Shown in pieces: positions 39,980 through 48,333 of a stretch of DNA of 64,000 nucleotides. The DNA comes from Sulfitobacter marinus (GTDB lineage: Bacteria > Pseudomonadota > Alphaproteobacteria > Rhodobacterales > Rhodobacteraceae), in contig NZ_FPAJ01000001.1 of assembly GCF_900116285.1 (NCBI RefSeq), positions 682,001 through 746,000 of the forward strand, written 5' to 3'. Each line of letters opens with the position of its first letter. Positions within the stretch are counted from its first letter, which is position 1. The position numbers were made by a program, and so were the translations under genes. The notes under the pieces were generated by a model. The model was not told the DNA's origin, did no database searches, and was given only the letters and a program-made list of their open reading frames with translations.

Positions 39980-41059
39980 ATGCCCACCATCTATCTCTGG
40001 CAAATCAGTGATATAACGTCGTCCGGTCCTGATGTGTTTTCCAACACGATGGACGGTAATGATGGCGCGGTTGGCGTTTCCACATTCTCTATCAACGGTG
40101 GTTCTACCAAACACGCGATTGACGTGGTCGACAATGACGCAAACCTGGAAAACGACGATGCGACCTCGCAGGATATTGCAAGTGCTGTCAGTTTTGACGG
40201 TGCCTCGTTTTCTCCGGGCGATAACATTCAGGTCGAATATAGCTATATCGTACGTGTCGTAGGATCGAGCGATCCCGCAGACAACATTACGGCCTATGGT
40301 ATCCGGATGGATAACACGCTCCACGGTGTTGCCACTGACGCGCCGCTTGTGCCGGGGCTAAGCTACGATGTTCTGTCCATCGTTAGCAATTCGCCCACGG
40401 TGCCTTATTCCGAAATGGTGGTTTGCTTTACGGCAGGCACCTTGATCCTGACAGATCAGGGGGAAACCCCCATCGAAAACCTTACGGTGGGAAGCATGGT
40501 CAAAACGCTGCACCATGGGGTCCAACCGATCCGATGGATCCGAAAGCGCCGCATATTCCCCGAAGACTTAAGCTTGAACCCGAACTTGCGCCCCATCAAA
40601 ATTTCGAAAGGTGCATTGGATAATGAGGGCGTTCCCGCCTGTGACCTGATCGTTTCACCACAACACAGGATCCTTATATCCTCCAAGATTGCAGATCGCA
40701 TGTTTCACGATAGCGATATGCTGATACCGGCGAAAAAACTGCTGCCGTTACCGGGCGTCGAAATTGTCGATGATGATGCGCATGTCGAGTATTGGCATTT
40801 CATCTGTGACGATCACCAAGTTGTTTTTGCGAATGGCACGCCAACCGAAACGCTTTTTCTCGGGGCAGAGGCGCTCAAGGCATTGCCAGATACGACTCGC
40901 GCGGAAATCTCTCTTATGTTCCCCGAGTTCGGTCTTGATAGGCAACCCAAGCCAGCGGCGCCGCTTGCCAAGGGACTTAGAAGCAAAATGCTTGTCCAAA
41001 GGCACCTTAAGAATAGAAAACCTATCTTGTCAGATGCTTTTACCCGGCTTTCTAGATAG
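39980..41059 (+). CDS. Hint-domain (autoprocessing) protein
   Basis: 359 residues from ATG 39980 (GGAG about 11 bases upstream). The N-terminal 140 residues are acidic and beta-rich with Ca-binding-like ND and DD pairs. The Hint domain starts at Cys149 in VVCFTAGTLILTDQGETPIE and contains the conserved block DLIVSPQHRILI. The family is common in Rhodobacterales, where Hint modules sit at the C-terminus of secreted proteins and may cleave or ligate their own chain. No signal peptide is visible; secretion by type I export is possible. Confidence 0.8.
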   Translation: MPTIYLWQISDITSSGPDVFSNTMDGNDGAVGVSTFSINGGSTKHAIDVVDNDANLENDDATSQDIASAVSFDGASFSPGDNIQVEYSYIVRVVGSSDPADNITAYGIRMDNTLHGVATDAPLVPGLSYDVLSIVSNSPTVPYSEMVVCFTAGTLILTDQGETPIENLTVGSMVKTLHHGVQPIRWIRKRRIFPEDLSLNPNLRPIKISKGALDNEGVPACDLIVSPQHRILISSKIADRMFHDSDMLIPAKKLLPLPGVEIVDDDAHVEYWHFICDDHQVVFANGTPTETLFLGAEALKALPDTTRAEISLMFPEFGLDRQPKPAAPLAKGLRSKMLVQRHLKNRKPILSDAFTRLSR

Positions 41060-41136
41060 CGCGCCGACATGATGCTGGTTTTCAGCTTTGCCCGGATACC
41101 ATCCGTTTCGTCATGACTTTTGGAGTAATGGCGCGA

Positions 41137-41170
41137 CAAAAGGGGCCCGCACCAAGGCGGTGCAGGCCCT
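41137..41170 (-). terminator. Intrinsic terminator of amt
   Basis: On the - strand GGGCC, a bulge, GCACC, a short loop, GGTGC, a bulge and GGCCC form a stem (41143-41169). They are followed by CTTTT at 41142-41138. It lies eight bases past the amt stop. Confidence 0.75.
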
Positions 41171-41177
41171 TAAACGC

Positions 41178-42359
41178 TTAGCTTGTTAGCTCGTAGGCGC
41201 GTTCGCCGTGCACGGCCAGATCTAGGCCGGTGATCTCGTCCTCTTCCGAGACGCGCAGGGGCGTGATCGCTTTGCAGATGAACAGCAGCGCCACGGTTAC
41301 AACTGTGGTGTAGATGCCTACAATCGCCAGTGACCCGAGCTGCGCGGCCCATGTACCGGCACCAAAGGCGGCGATCATGATCGTACCGAAAATACCGCCC
41401 ACACCGTGTACGGCAAAGACGTCCAGCGTGTCGTCGATTTTGGCTTTGTTGCGGATCAGCACAACGGCCTCTTGGCACAGCACACCAGCCACGGCACCGA
41501 TGATCAATGCCTCCCACGGGCCGACGAAACCGGATGCAGGGGTGATCGAGGCCAGACCGGCGATGGTGCCGGTGACGATGCCAACCATCGATGATTTGCC
41601 GAACTTGATACGCTCCCACAATGCCCAAGACAGCGATGCCGTCGCGGCCGAGATATGGGTGACAGTGATCGCCATGGCGGCACCACCGTCAGCGGCCAGT
41701 TGCGAACCGCCGTTAAAGCCGAACCAACCGACCCACAGCATCGCCGCACCGATCATGACAAAGCCGGGGTTGTGCGGGGGCGTGTTGTGGTTTTTGCGTG
41801 CGCCCAGGAAGAACGCGATGATCAGCGCTGCAATACCTGCGGTTTCGTGAACAACGATGCCGCCCGCGAAATCGCGCACGCCCACGTCACCAAAGATACC
41901 GCCGTCGGCCAGAAAACCGCCGCCCCAGACCCAGTGCACCACCGGCGCATAGCAGATCAGCATCCACAGGCCTGAAAACAACATGACAAAGCCAAAGCCG
42001 ATCCGTTCAACATAGGCACCGACGATCAGCGCAGGCGTGATGATGGCGAATGTCATTTGAAACGCGAAAAACAGGATCTCGGGTAGGGTGCCAGACAGGC
42101 TGTCGGCTGTAACGCCGCTTAGGCCCGCTTTGTCCAAGCCCCCCCAAAAACCGGAGGTGCCGGAGCCGAAGGCGATGGAATAGCCCACAAAGAACCAAAG
42201 CACGCTCATCAAACATGCAATCGCATAACAATGCATAAACACGCTAAGCACGTTACGGCCGCGCACGAGGCCACCGTAGAACAGCGCAAGCCCCGGCAGT
42301 GTCATAAACAAAACCAAGGCCGTCGCGGTCATGATCCAGGCTGTATCAGCAGCATTCAT
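41178..42359 (-). CDS. amt: Ammonium transporter AmtB
   Basis: 393 residues from ATG 42359, with a G-rich stretch upstream; the frame extends to 42377. About eleven membrane spans are present. The twin-histidine pore is represented by PVVHWVWGGG and the later AVHGVGGIFG. FFVGYSIAFG and GGIVVHETAG are typical Amt segments. It imports ammonium. GlnK, the usual partner of amtB, is not encoded on either side, so this may be a second Amt copy or a relocated gene. Confidence 0.94.
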   Translation of the reverse strand: MNAADTAWIMTATALVLFMTLPGLALFYGGLVRGRNVLSVFMHCYAIACLMSVLWFFVGYSIAFGSGTSGFWGGLDKAGLSGVTADSLSGTLPEILFFAFQMTFAIITPALIVGAYVERIGFGFVMLFSGLWMLICYAPVVHWVWGGGFLADGGIFGDVGVRDFAGGIVVHETAGIAALIIAFFLGARKNHNTPPHNPGFVMIGAAMLWVGWFGFNGGSQLAADGGAAMAITVTHISAATASLSWALWERIKFGKSSMVGIVTGTIAGLASITPASGFVGPWEALIIGAVAGVLCQEAVVLIRNKAKIDDTLDVFAVHGVGGIFGTIMIAAFGAGTWAAQLGSLAIVGIYTTVVTVALLFICKAITPLRVSEEDEITGLDLAVHGERAYELTS

Positions 42360-42515
42360 TGGTGAAATCCCCCCCATTTATCTAGTTTGGAGGGGACAAA
42401 GCGGATGGGCGCCAGTAGCGAAAGTTAAAAACTAGGCAAAGCCGCCATTTAATGATGCGTTTATGTAAATGCCTTAATTATAGGCGGCATATGGTCATGC
42501 GTGACTAAATTATAG

Positions 42516-42992
42516 TCAGTTTGAAACTGCATCCAAAAGAAGCGTCAGCGCATGATCGCGCGCTGCCAAGCGGACGTTGCCGCGCCCCAGGGGGCCGAAT
42601 TCGACGGTATGGGCCTTGACTTGATCCGCCTTGGCAAGGGCAAAGCACACGCGCCCCTCGGGCTTATGCTCTGATCCGCCAGGGCCTGCGATCCCCGTGA
42701 TCGACACCGCGATATCCGCCTTTGAATGGGCAAGCGCGCCGCGCGCCATTTCCCGCGCGGCCTGCTCAGAAACAGCACCGAATTGATCCAAGGTTTCCGG
42801 CGAAACGCCCAGCAGATCGATTTTTGCGTCATTGGTATATGTCACAAATCCACGATCAAACATTGTAGATGATCCGGCCAAATCGGTTAGGGCCGCCGCG
42901 ACCATGCCGCCTGTGCAGCTTTCGGCACAGGTGATCATGACGCCGCGTGCGATCGCACGCTCCAGCAATACAGCCGCGTCAGAGAACCCCAT
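42516..42992 (-). CDS. pncC: Nicotinamide-nucleotide amidase (CinA C-terminal domain)
   Basis: 158 residues from ATG 42992. Motifs ITCAESCTGGMVAAALTDLA, GFVTYTNDAK and SITGIAGPGGSEHKPEGRV are those of the CinA C-terminal family. The enzyme deamidates NMN to NaMN in pyridine nucleotide recycling. The N-terminal molybdopterin-like domain of full CinA is absent. The start lies 14 bases inside pgpA, so it is translated from that message. A 6-bp inverted repeat (TGACTA...TAGTCA) overlaps the stop codon. Confidence 0.9.
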   Translation of the reverse strand: MGFSDAAVLLERAIARGVMITCAESCTGGMVAAALTDLAGSSTMFDRGFVTYTNDAKIDLLGVSPETLDQFGAVSEQAAREMARGALAHSKADIAVSITGIAGPGGSEHKPEGRVCFALAKADQVKAHTVEFGPLGRGNVRLAARDHALTLLLDAVSN

Positions 42993-43470
42993 GATAAAGT
43001 CCCGCCAAGGCAATCACGCAGATCAGCGCAAAGATACCGGCAATCACATCATCCAGCATCACGCCAAGCGCATCCCCGCGCCGGTCGGCCCAACCCACCA
43101 GCAGCGGCTTCCAGATGTCGAACAGACGGAACAGTACGAATGCGGCGATCCAGCCCGGCCACATCACAAGGATGTTCAAGCCCATTGACCACGCCGCATA
43201 GCTGAGCGGTAAAAGCGCGATCCACTGGCCTGCGACCTCGTCTATCACAATCTCGGACGGGTCGTGGTCATCGCTGCCTTCGGTCATTTTCGAAGTCGCC
43301 CACCAACCGGCGGCAAAGGCCACGATGATGCCGATCACCAGCAATGGGAAACCTCCGATGACATGCAACAACCAGCCCCACGGCAGGGCGACCAGCGACC
43401 CCCATGTGCCGGGGGCAGGGCGGATATATCCGACGCCCAAAACAGTCGCTATCAGCTTTGCAAGTTTCAT
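42979..43470 (-). CDS. pgpA: Phosphatidylglycerophosphatase A
   Basis: 163 residues from ATG 43470. [20 protein letters not shown] begins the family signature, [14 protein letters not shown] carries the acidic metal-binding residues, and [20 protein letters not shown] with [12 protein letters not shown] follows. Four hydrophobic segments place it in the inner membrane, where it dephosphorylates PGP to phosphatidylglycerol. Start overlaps ispDF by four bases and end overlaps pncC by 14. Confidence 0.93.
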   Translation of the reverse strand: MKLAKLIATVLGVGYIRPAPGTWGSLVALPWGWLLHVIGGFPLLVIGIIVAFAAGWWATSKMTEGSDDHDPSEIVIDEVAGQWIALLPLSYAAWSMGLNILVMWPGWIAAFVLFRLFDIWKPLLVGWADRRGDALGVMLDDVIAGIFALICVIALAGLYHGVL

Positions 43471-44609
43471 AGTTTCACCAATGTTGCTGTGGCCAAACAG
43501 GCGATACCTTCGCCCCGACCGGTAAATCCCAGACGTTCCGATGTGGTCGCCTTGACCGACACGCGATCCGCATCGATTCCCAGATACATCGCCATAACGT
43601 CGCGCATCGCAGCGGCATGTGGGCCGACCTTGGGATGTTCGCAGATCAACGTGCAATCGACATGGGTCAGGGTAAACCCGTGGGATCGGGCCAGATCGGC
43701 GGCATGGGTCAAAAAGACATGGCTGGCAGCGCCCTTCCATTGCGGATCAGAGGGCGGGAAATGCTGGCCGATATCACCCATGGCAAGCGCGCCATAGATC
43801 GCATCGGTCACCGTGTGCATGCCAACGTCAGCATCAGAATGGCCCACAAGCCCCTGATTATGATCAATTTTCACGCCACATAGCATCACATGATCGCCGG
43901 GACCAAAGGCATGTACGTCAAAGCCGTTGCCGGTGCGAATGTCCATCTGGCTCTCCAATATGCGCGCCGCCCTGGTCAAATCACCGGGCATGGTTATTTT
44001 CAGGTTATCGGCGCTGCCGGGGGTGATGGCAACGGGCAATCCGGCGGCGCGGGCCACTTCGACATCATCGGCCGCTGTGCCTTCGAACGCGGCATGGGCG
44101 GCGCGAATGGCGGCGGTGTCAAAGCCTTGCGGTGTTTGGGCCGCATAAAGCGCTGTGCGGTCTTGTGTGCCCGCAACCTCGCCATCTTCGCCCAGCCACA
44201 GCGCATCGGTAATCGGCAATCCCGGCGCGGCGGCGGGGCCATCGACCAAGGCATCCAGCACGCCATCAATCACGGCACGGGAAACGCAAGGACGGGCCGC
44301 GTCATGAATCAGCACCTGATCGGACCCATCGACCAACGCCAGACCATTGCGTACCGACGCGGCGCGGTCGGCACCACCCGTGGCGATCAAACAACCGCTG
44401 GCGCGGAACCCGTCGGCCTGATCCATGTCGCTGTCGTTCAGAACAACCACAATAGAGTCTATCCTGTCGTGGTTCAGAAACGCGGCCACCGTGTGGTCGA
44501 TCACGCGCTTGCCGCACAGCGCCTGCCACTGCTTAGGCACAGTACCACCCACACGCGTGCCACGACCTGCGGCGACGATAATGGCGGCAATTCTTGGCGG
44601 TGATGACAT
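43467..44609 (-). CDS. ispDF: Bifunctional IspD/IspF (MEP cytidylyltransferase and MECDP synthase)
   Basis: 380 residues. Residues 1-220 are IspD ([29 protein letters not shown]) and residues from about 222 are IspF ([53 protein letters not shown]). The metal-binding Asp and His of IspF are in FDVHAF. The fusion is typical of alphaproteobacteria and catalyses two non-consecutive steps of the MEP pathway whose earlier enzyme, DXR, is at the window start. Confidence 0.96.
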   Translation of the reverse strand: MSSPPRIAAIIVAAGRGTRVGGTVPKQWQALCGKRVIDHTVAAFLNHDRIDSIVVVLNDSDMDQADGFRASGCLIATGGADRAASVRNGLALVDGSDQVLIHDAARPCVSRAVIDGVLDALVDGPAAAPGLPITDALWLGEDGEVAGTQDRTALYAAQTPQGFDTAAIRAAHAAFEGTAADDVEVARAAGLPVAITPGSADNLKITMPGDLTRAARILESQMDIRTGNGFDVHAFGPGDHVMLCGVKIDHNQGLVGHSDADVGMHTVTDAIYGALAMGDIGQHFPPSDPQWKGAASHVFLTHAADLARSHGFTLTHVDCTLICEHPKVGPHAAAMRDVMAMYLGIDADRVSVKATTSERLGFTGRGEGIACLATATLVKL

Positions 44610-44671
44610 CGGCGGCCCCTTGAAGTCTTAACGTGGTTTTAGGCAAAGCAGGACTGCGGTGCAATCTCTTG

Positions 44672-44704
44672 GCGTATCTGCTTAAAAATTAGGCAGCGAT
44701 ACGC
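44672..44704. promoter_or_regulatory. Inverted repeat between ispDF and dusB
   Basis: GCGTATC (44672-44678) and GATACGC (44698-44704) form a perfect 7-bp inverted repeat separated by 19 bases, with an additional TGC/GCA pair inside. It lies in the 180-base divergent gap, 86-118 bases before dusB. It could be an operator or an RNA hairpin; no protein family is assigned. Confidence 0.3.
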
Positions 44705-44789
44705 ATATATCTGCCATAAAGCCTGAGCGTTTCTTGAGTTCAGCAAAGGCTGTCGCTACACCGAATGGAAATGCACAAGGATTAATCAT

Positions 44790-45776
44790 TTGGGTCTTAC
44801 CGATTTGCCATTTTCCCTGAACCCGCCTGTATTACTCGCCCCTATGGCCGGGATCACGGATCTGCCCTACAGAAATCTGGTCGCGTCCTTTGGGGCAGGG
44901 CTGGTGGTATCTGAAATGGTAGCATCGGAAGATATGATTAACGCCCGCCCCGGCACCCGCGAGAAAGCCGAGCTGGGTCTGGGCATCGAAGGCACCGCCG
45001 TGCAGCTTGCCGGTCGCGAAGCCGCGCCGCTGGCCGAGGCCGCCCGCATGGTCGAAGCGCAAGGCGCTCGGGTGATTGATATCAACATGGGCTGCCCCGC
45101 CAAAAAGGTCACCCAAGGCTATTCCGGTTCCGCCCTGATGCGCACGCCCGATTATGCCCTGACGTTGATCGAGGCGGTGGTGAATGCCGTATCGGTACCG
45201 GTGACATTGAAAACCCGCCTCGGCTGGGATGACGCGATGCTGAACGCACCGCACATCGCGGCAGCGGCAGAAAACGCGGGCATCACCATGATCACAATCC
45301 ACGGGCGCACGCGCTGCCAATTCTACAAAGGTTCCGCCGATTGGGCCGCCATCGCCAAGGTGAAAGACGCCGTATCAATTCCGGTGATCGCAAACGGCGA
45401 CATCATCGACAGTGACACCGCGCGGACGGCCCTGAAGCAATCCGGCGCAGATGGCGTGATGGTCGGACGCGGATCGCAAGGGCAGCCATGGCTCTTGGCG
45501 CAAATCGCGCATCAGATGTATGGCACGCCGGCACCGCTGTTGCCGCAGGGCGCGGATTTCACCCGCATGGTCGCCGATCACTACGAAGAGATCATCCGCT
45601 TTTACGGTACCACCATTGGGCTGCGTGCCGCACGTAAACATCTGGGCTGGTACATGGACACCTGCGCCACCCCGACCGATCTGCGCCGCGCCATTCTGAC
45701 AGCACCCGAACCGCAAACTGTGCACCGTCTGATTGATGACGCCATGGTCGCGCACCCTGCAAAGGCAGCAGCATGA
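44790..45776 (+). CDS. dusB: tRNA-dihydrouridine synthase DusB (NifR3)
   Basis: 328 residues from TTG 44790. PVLLAPMAGITDLPYRNLV, the catalytic Cys102 in NMGCPAKKV, VTLKTRLGWDD, ITIHGRTRCQFYKG and VMVGRGSQGQPW identify the FMN enzyme that reduces U20-type positions of tRNA. In Rhodobacter the same gene, nifR3, precedes ntrB-ntrC, as here. The stop overlaps ntrB by four bases. Confidence 0.95.
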   Translation: MGLTDLPFSLNPPVLLAPMAGITDLPYRNLVASFGAGLVVSEMVASEDMINARPGTREKAELGLGIEGTAVQLAGREAAPLAEAARMVEAQGARVIDINMGCPAKKVTQGYSGSALMRTPDYALTLIEAVVNAVSVPVTLKTRLGWDDAMLNAPHIAAAAENAGITMITIHGRTRCQFYKGSADWAAIAKVKDAVSIPVIANGDIIDSDTARTALKQSGADGVMVGRGSQGQPWLLAQIAHQMYGTPAPLLPQGADFTRMVADHYEEIIRFYGTTIGLRAARKHLGWYMDTCATPTDLRRAILTAPEPQTVHRLIDDAMVAHPAKAAA

Positions 45777-46867
45777 TGAAGATCGATGCAGTATTTAACT
45801 CGCTGCCGGTGCCCGCCGTGTTGATCGGTCCGGATGATACAATCGTCGATCTGAACTCTGCCGCCGAAGGGTTCCTGAACACCTCGGCCAAATCGGCAAA
45901 AGACGTGCCTGTCTGGGATCTGATTGCGGTGAACGCCCCGCTGGAAGAAGCCTTTGCCCGGGCGCGCAAGCATGACACGCCGCTGTTTGTGAATGACGTT
46001 GATGTGGGTAGTGGCCAACGCCCGCCGGCGCTGTCCGATCTGCATCTGGCACCGCTGAACGGCATGCCATGTCACATGTTGCTAATGATCACCCCGCGCG
46101 AATTTGTAGGGCGGATGAGCCATAATAATCAGGTGAAATCCGCAGCAAAATCCGCAATTGGCATGGCTGAAATGCTGGCCCACGAGATCAAGAACCCGCT
46201 GGCCGGGATCACCGGTGCCGCGCAATTGCTCAGCATGAACCTGAACGCAGAAGACCTTGAGCTGACCGATTTGATCGTCGCGGAATCGCGCCGGATCGTA
46301 AAGCTGCTGGAACAGGTCGAACAGTTTGGCAATCTGATGCCACCCGAACTGGGGGCCGTGAACCTACATGACGTACTGGACCGCGCCCGCCGGTCGGCGC
46401 TATTGGGTTTTGGTGCGCGCATGACTATCGTCGAAGACTATGACCCGTCCTTGCCACTGGCCGCAGGGGATAAAGATCAACTGCTCCAAGTCGTTCTGAA
46501 CCTTGTGAAAAATGCCTCCGAAGCCGCAGGAGAGACCGGCGGCACCATTCGGCTGCACAGCTTTTATGAGCATTCCTTTCGGATGCGCCGCGCGGATGGC
46601 AGCGGGCAATCGTTACCCTTGCAGATCGAGGTGATCGATGACGGCCCGGGGTTGCCACAATCCATTCAGGATGACGTGTTCGAACCCTTTGTGTCTGGCC
46701 GTGAAAACGGCACCGGGCTGGGGCTGGCGCTGGTCAGCAAGATTATTTCGGACCACGGCGGCTGGATTTCGGTCAATTCTGCGCCCGGCAAAACCGTATT
46801 TCGCATTTCATTGCCACGCGCCGACAAGGCGATGCTGGCGGCCCTCGCCCCCGAACAGGAGACATAA
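45773..46867 (+). CDS. ntrB: Nitrogen regulation sensor kinase NtrB
   Basis: 364 residues. The N-terminal PAS-like sensor ([20 protein letters not shown]) leads to the H-box [19 protein letters not shown] with phospho-His137. The ATPase shows N-box [10 protein letters not shown] and G-boxes DDGPGL and GTGLGLALV. There is no membrane segment, as expected for the cytosolic, PII-controlled NtrB. It phosphorylates NtrC, encoded two bases further on. It starts inside the dusB stop (ATGA). Confidence 0.95.
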   Translation: MMKIDAVFNSLPVPAVLIGPDDTIVDLNSAAEGFLNTSAKSAKDVPVWDLIAVNAPLEEAFARARKHDTPLFVNDVDVGSGQRPPALSDLHLAPLNGMPCHMLLMITPREFVGRMSHNNQVKSAAKSAIGMAEMLAHEIKNPLAGITGAAQLLSMNLNAEDLELTDLIVAESRRIVKLLEQVEQFGNLMPPELGAVNLHDVLDRARRSALLGFGARMTIVEDYDPSLPLAAGDKDQLLQVVLNLVKNASEAAGETGGTIRLHSFYEHSFRMRRADGSGQSLPLQIEVIDDGPGLPQSIQDDVFEPFVSGRENGTGLGLALVSKIISDHGGWISVNSAPGKTVFRISLPRADKAMLAALAPEQET

Positions 46868-46869
46868 AG

Positions 46870-48237
46870 ATGGATGGCACAGTTCTGGTCGCCGATGATG
46901 ACCGCACCATTCGCACCGTTTTGACGCAGGCCCTGACCCGGGCTGGGTGCAAGGTGCATGCGACCTCGAGCCTGACCACATTGATGCGATGGGTCGGTGA
47001 GGGTAAAGGCGATGTCGTTATCTCGGATGTGGTGATGCCCGACGGGAACGGGCTTGAGATGTTGCCAAAGATCGCCAAGGATCGCCCCGGCCTGCCGGTC
47101 ATCGTTATTTCGGCGCAAAACACCATCATGACCGCGATCAAGGCTGCCGAGGCCGAAGCCTATGATTATCTGCCCAAACCGTTTGATTTGCCTGACCTGA
47201 TGAAGCGCACAGCGCGGGCGTTGGAACGTAACGGGGCAACACGGCGCGCCGTGCAGGCCAATGACGCAGGCGATCGTGATGATCTACCGCTCGTTGGGCG
47301 CACCCCGGTGATGCAATCGCTTTACCGCGTGGTGGCGCGGGTGATGAACACAGATTTGCCGGTGTTGATTTGGGGTGAATCCGGCACCGGGAAATCTCTG
47401 ATCGGCAAGGCCATTCACGACTTCTCTGACCGGCGCAACCTGCCTTTCGTCACAGTGACATCTGCTGATCTACAAGACATCGAAGGGCCAGCTCGTGTGT
47501 TGGCTCGGGTGCGGGGCGGCACCTTGTTGATCGATGAAATCGGTGATTTTTCCGAGGAAATTCAAGCTCGTATTGCACGCATGATGGACACACCCGGAGA
47601 GCACGCACCGCGTTTTCTTGCGACCAGCCAGTCGGATCTGGCCGCCGCGATGAAGGCAGGCACCTTGCGCCGCGACCTTTATTACCGCCTGTCGGGTGCC
47701 ACATTGCACGTGCCTGCATTGCGTGACCGGGTCGAAGATATCAGCCTGCTTGCCGCCCATTTTCTTGAACGGTCGGAAAGCGGCAATACCGTCCCGCGTG
47801 CATTGTCAGAAGGTGCTGCCAAAGTCTTTGCCAATTATCAATGGCCCGGCAATGTCCGCCAGTTGGAACATGCCATGCGCCAGTTGGCGCTCACCAGCCG
47901 CGCGCCGGAGATTACCCAGATTGAGGCCGAACAGGTCTTGGGAGCGCAGCCCGACCCCGAACCTTTGCGGGCACAAGCCAATACAGAAAGGCTGGGTGCA
48001 TCTGTCGAACGTCATCTGCGCCGGTATTTCGATCAACACGGGTCAATGTTGCCGCCTCCGGGCCTTTATGCGCGGATTCTACGTGAAATCGAGGCCCCGT
48101 TGATTGAAATAGCGCTGGCTGCGACAGCCGGAAATCAGGCTAAATGTGCCGATCTGCTGGGAATCAACCGCAATACCTTGAGAAAAAAGATCACTGACCT
48201 CGATATTGAGGTGACACGCGGTCGCAAGATGATGTAA
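46870..48237 (+). CDS. ntrC: Nitrogen regulation response regulator NtrC (lacks GAFTGA)
   Basis: 455 residues. Receiver domain with phospho-Asp53 ([11 protein letters not shown]). The AAA+ domain has Walker A GESGTGKS and Walker [13 protein letters not shown]. The C-terminal Fis-type helix-turn-helix is [18 protein letters not shown]. The usual loop ELFGHEKGAFTGA between Walker A and B is missing: the sequence passes from SADLQDIEG to [11 protein letters not shown]. Rhodobacter capsulatus NtrC is known to lack it and to activate sigma-70 RNA polymerase, so the same is inferred here. Confidence 0.95.
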   Translation: MDGTVLVADDDRTIRTVLTQALTRAGCKVHATSSLTTLMRWVGEGKGDVVISDVVMPDGNGLEMLPKIAKDRPGLPVIVISAQNTIMTAIKAAEAEAYDYLPKPFDLPDLMKRTARALERNGATRRAVQANDAGDRDDLPLVGRTPVMQSLYRVVARVMNTDLPVLIWGESGTGKSLIGKAIHDFSDRRNLPFVTVTSADLQDIEGPARVLARVRGGTLLIDEIGDFSEEIQARIARMMDTPGEHAPRFLATSQSDLAAAMKAGTLRRDLYYRLSGATLHVPALRDRVEDISLLAAHFLERSESGNTVPRALSEGAAKVFANYQWPGNVRQLEHAMRQLALTSRAPEITQIEAEQVLGAQPDPEPLRAQANTERLGASVERHLRRYFDQHGSMLPPPGLYARILREIEAPLIEIALAATAGNQAKCADLLGINRNTLRKKITDLDIEVTRGRKMM

Positions 48238-48258
48238 AAGAGCCACATAACCGTGGCC

Positions 48259-48317
48259 ATCGGGCCTCATAGCCCGATCAGGACCACATTAATAGGCAGT
48301 GGATGCAGTTTTGCATC
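48259..48317 (+). promoter_or_regulatory. Two small inverted repeats upstream of ntrY
   Basis: ATCGGGC (48259-48265) pairs with GCCCGAT (48272-48278), and GATGCA (48302-48307) with TGCATC (48312-48317). Both lie in the 96-base gap between ntrC and ntrY, with no T-run. They may be operator elements or a weak RNA hairpin affecting ntrY expression. Confidence 0.3.
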
Positions 48318-48333
48318 ACATCATCGGTGAGGA

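Noticed and set aside
42502..42518. TGACTA/TAGTCA repeat as pncC terminator
   Set aside because: The stem overlaps the stop codon and has no T-run; it is too weak to call.
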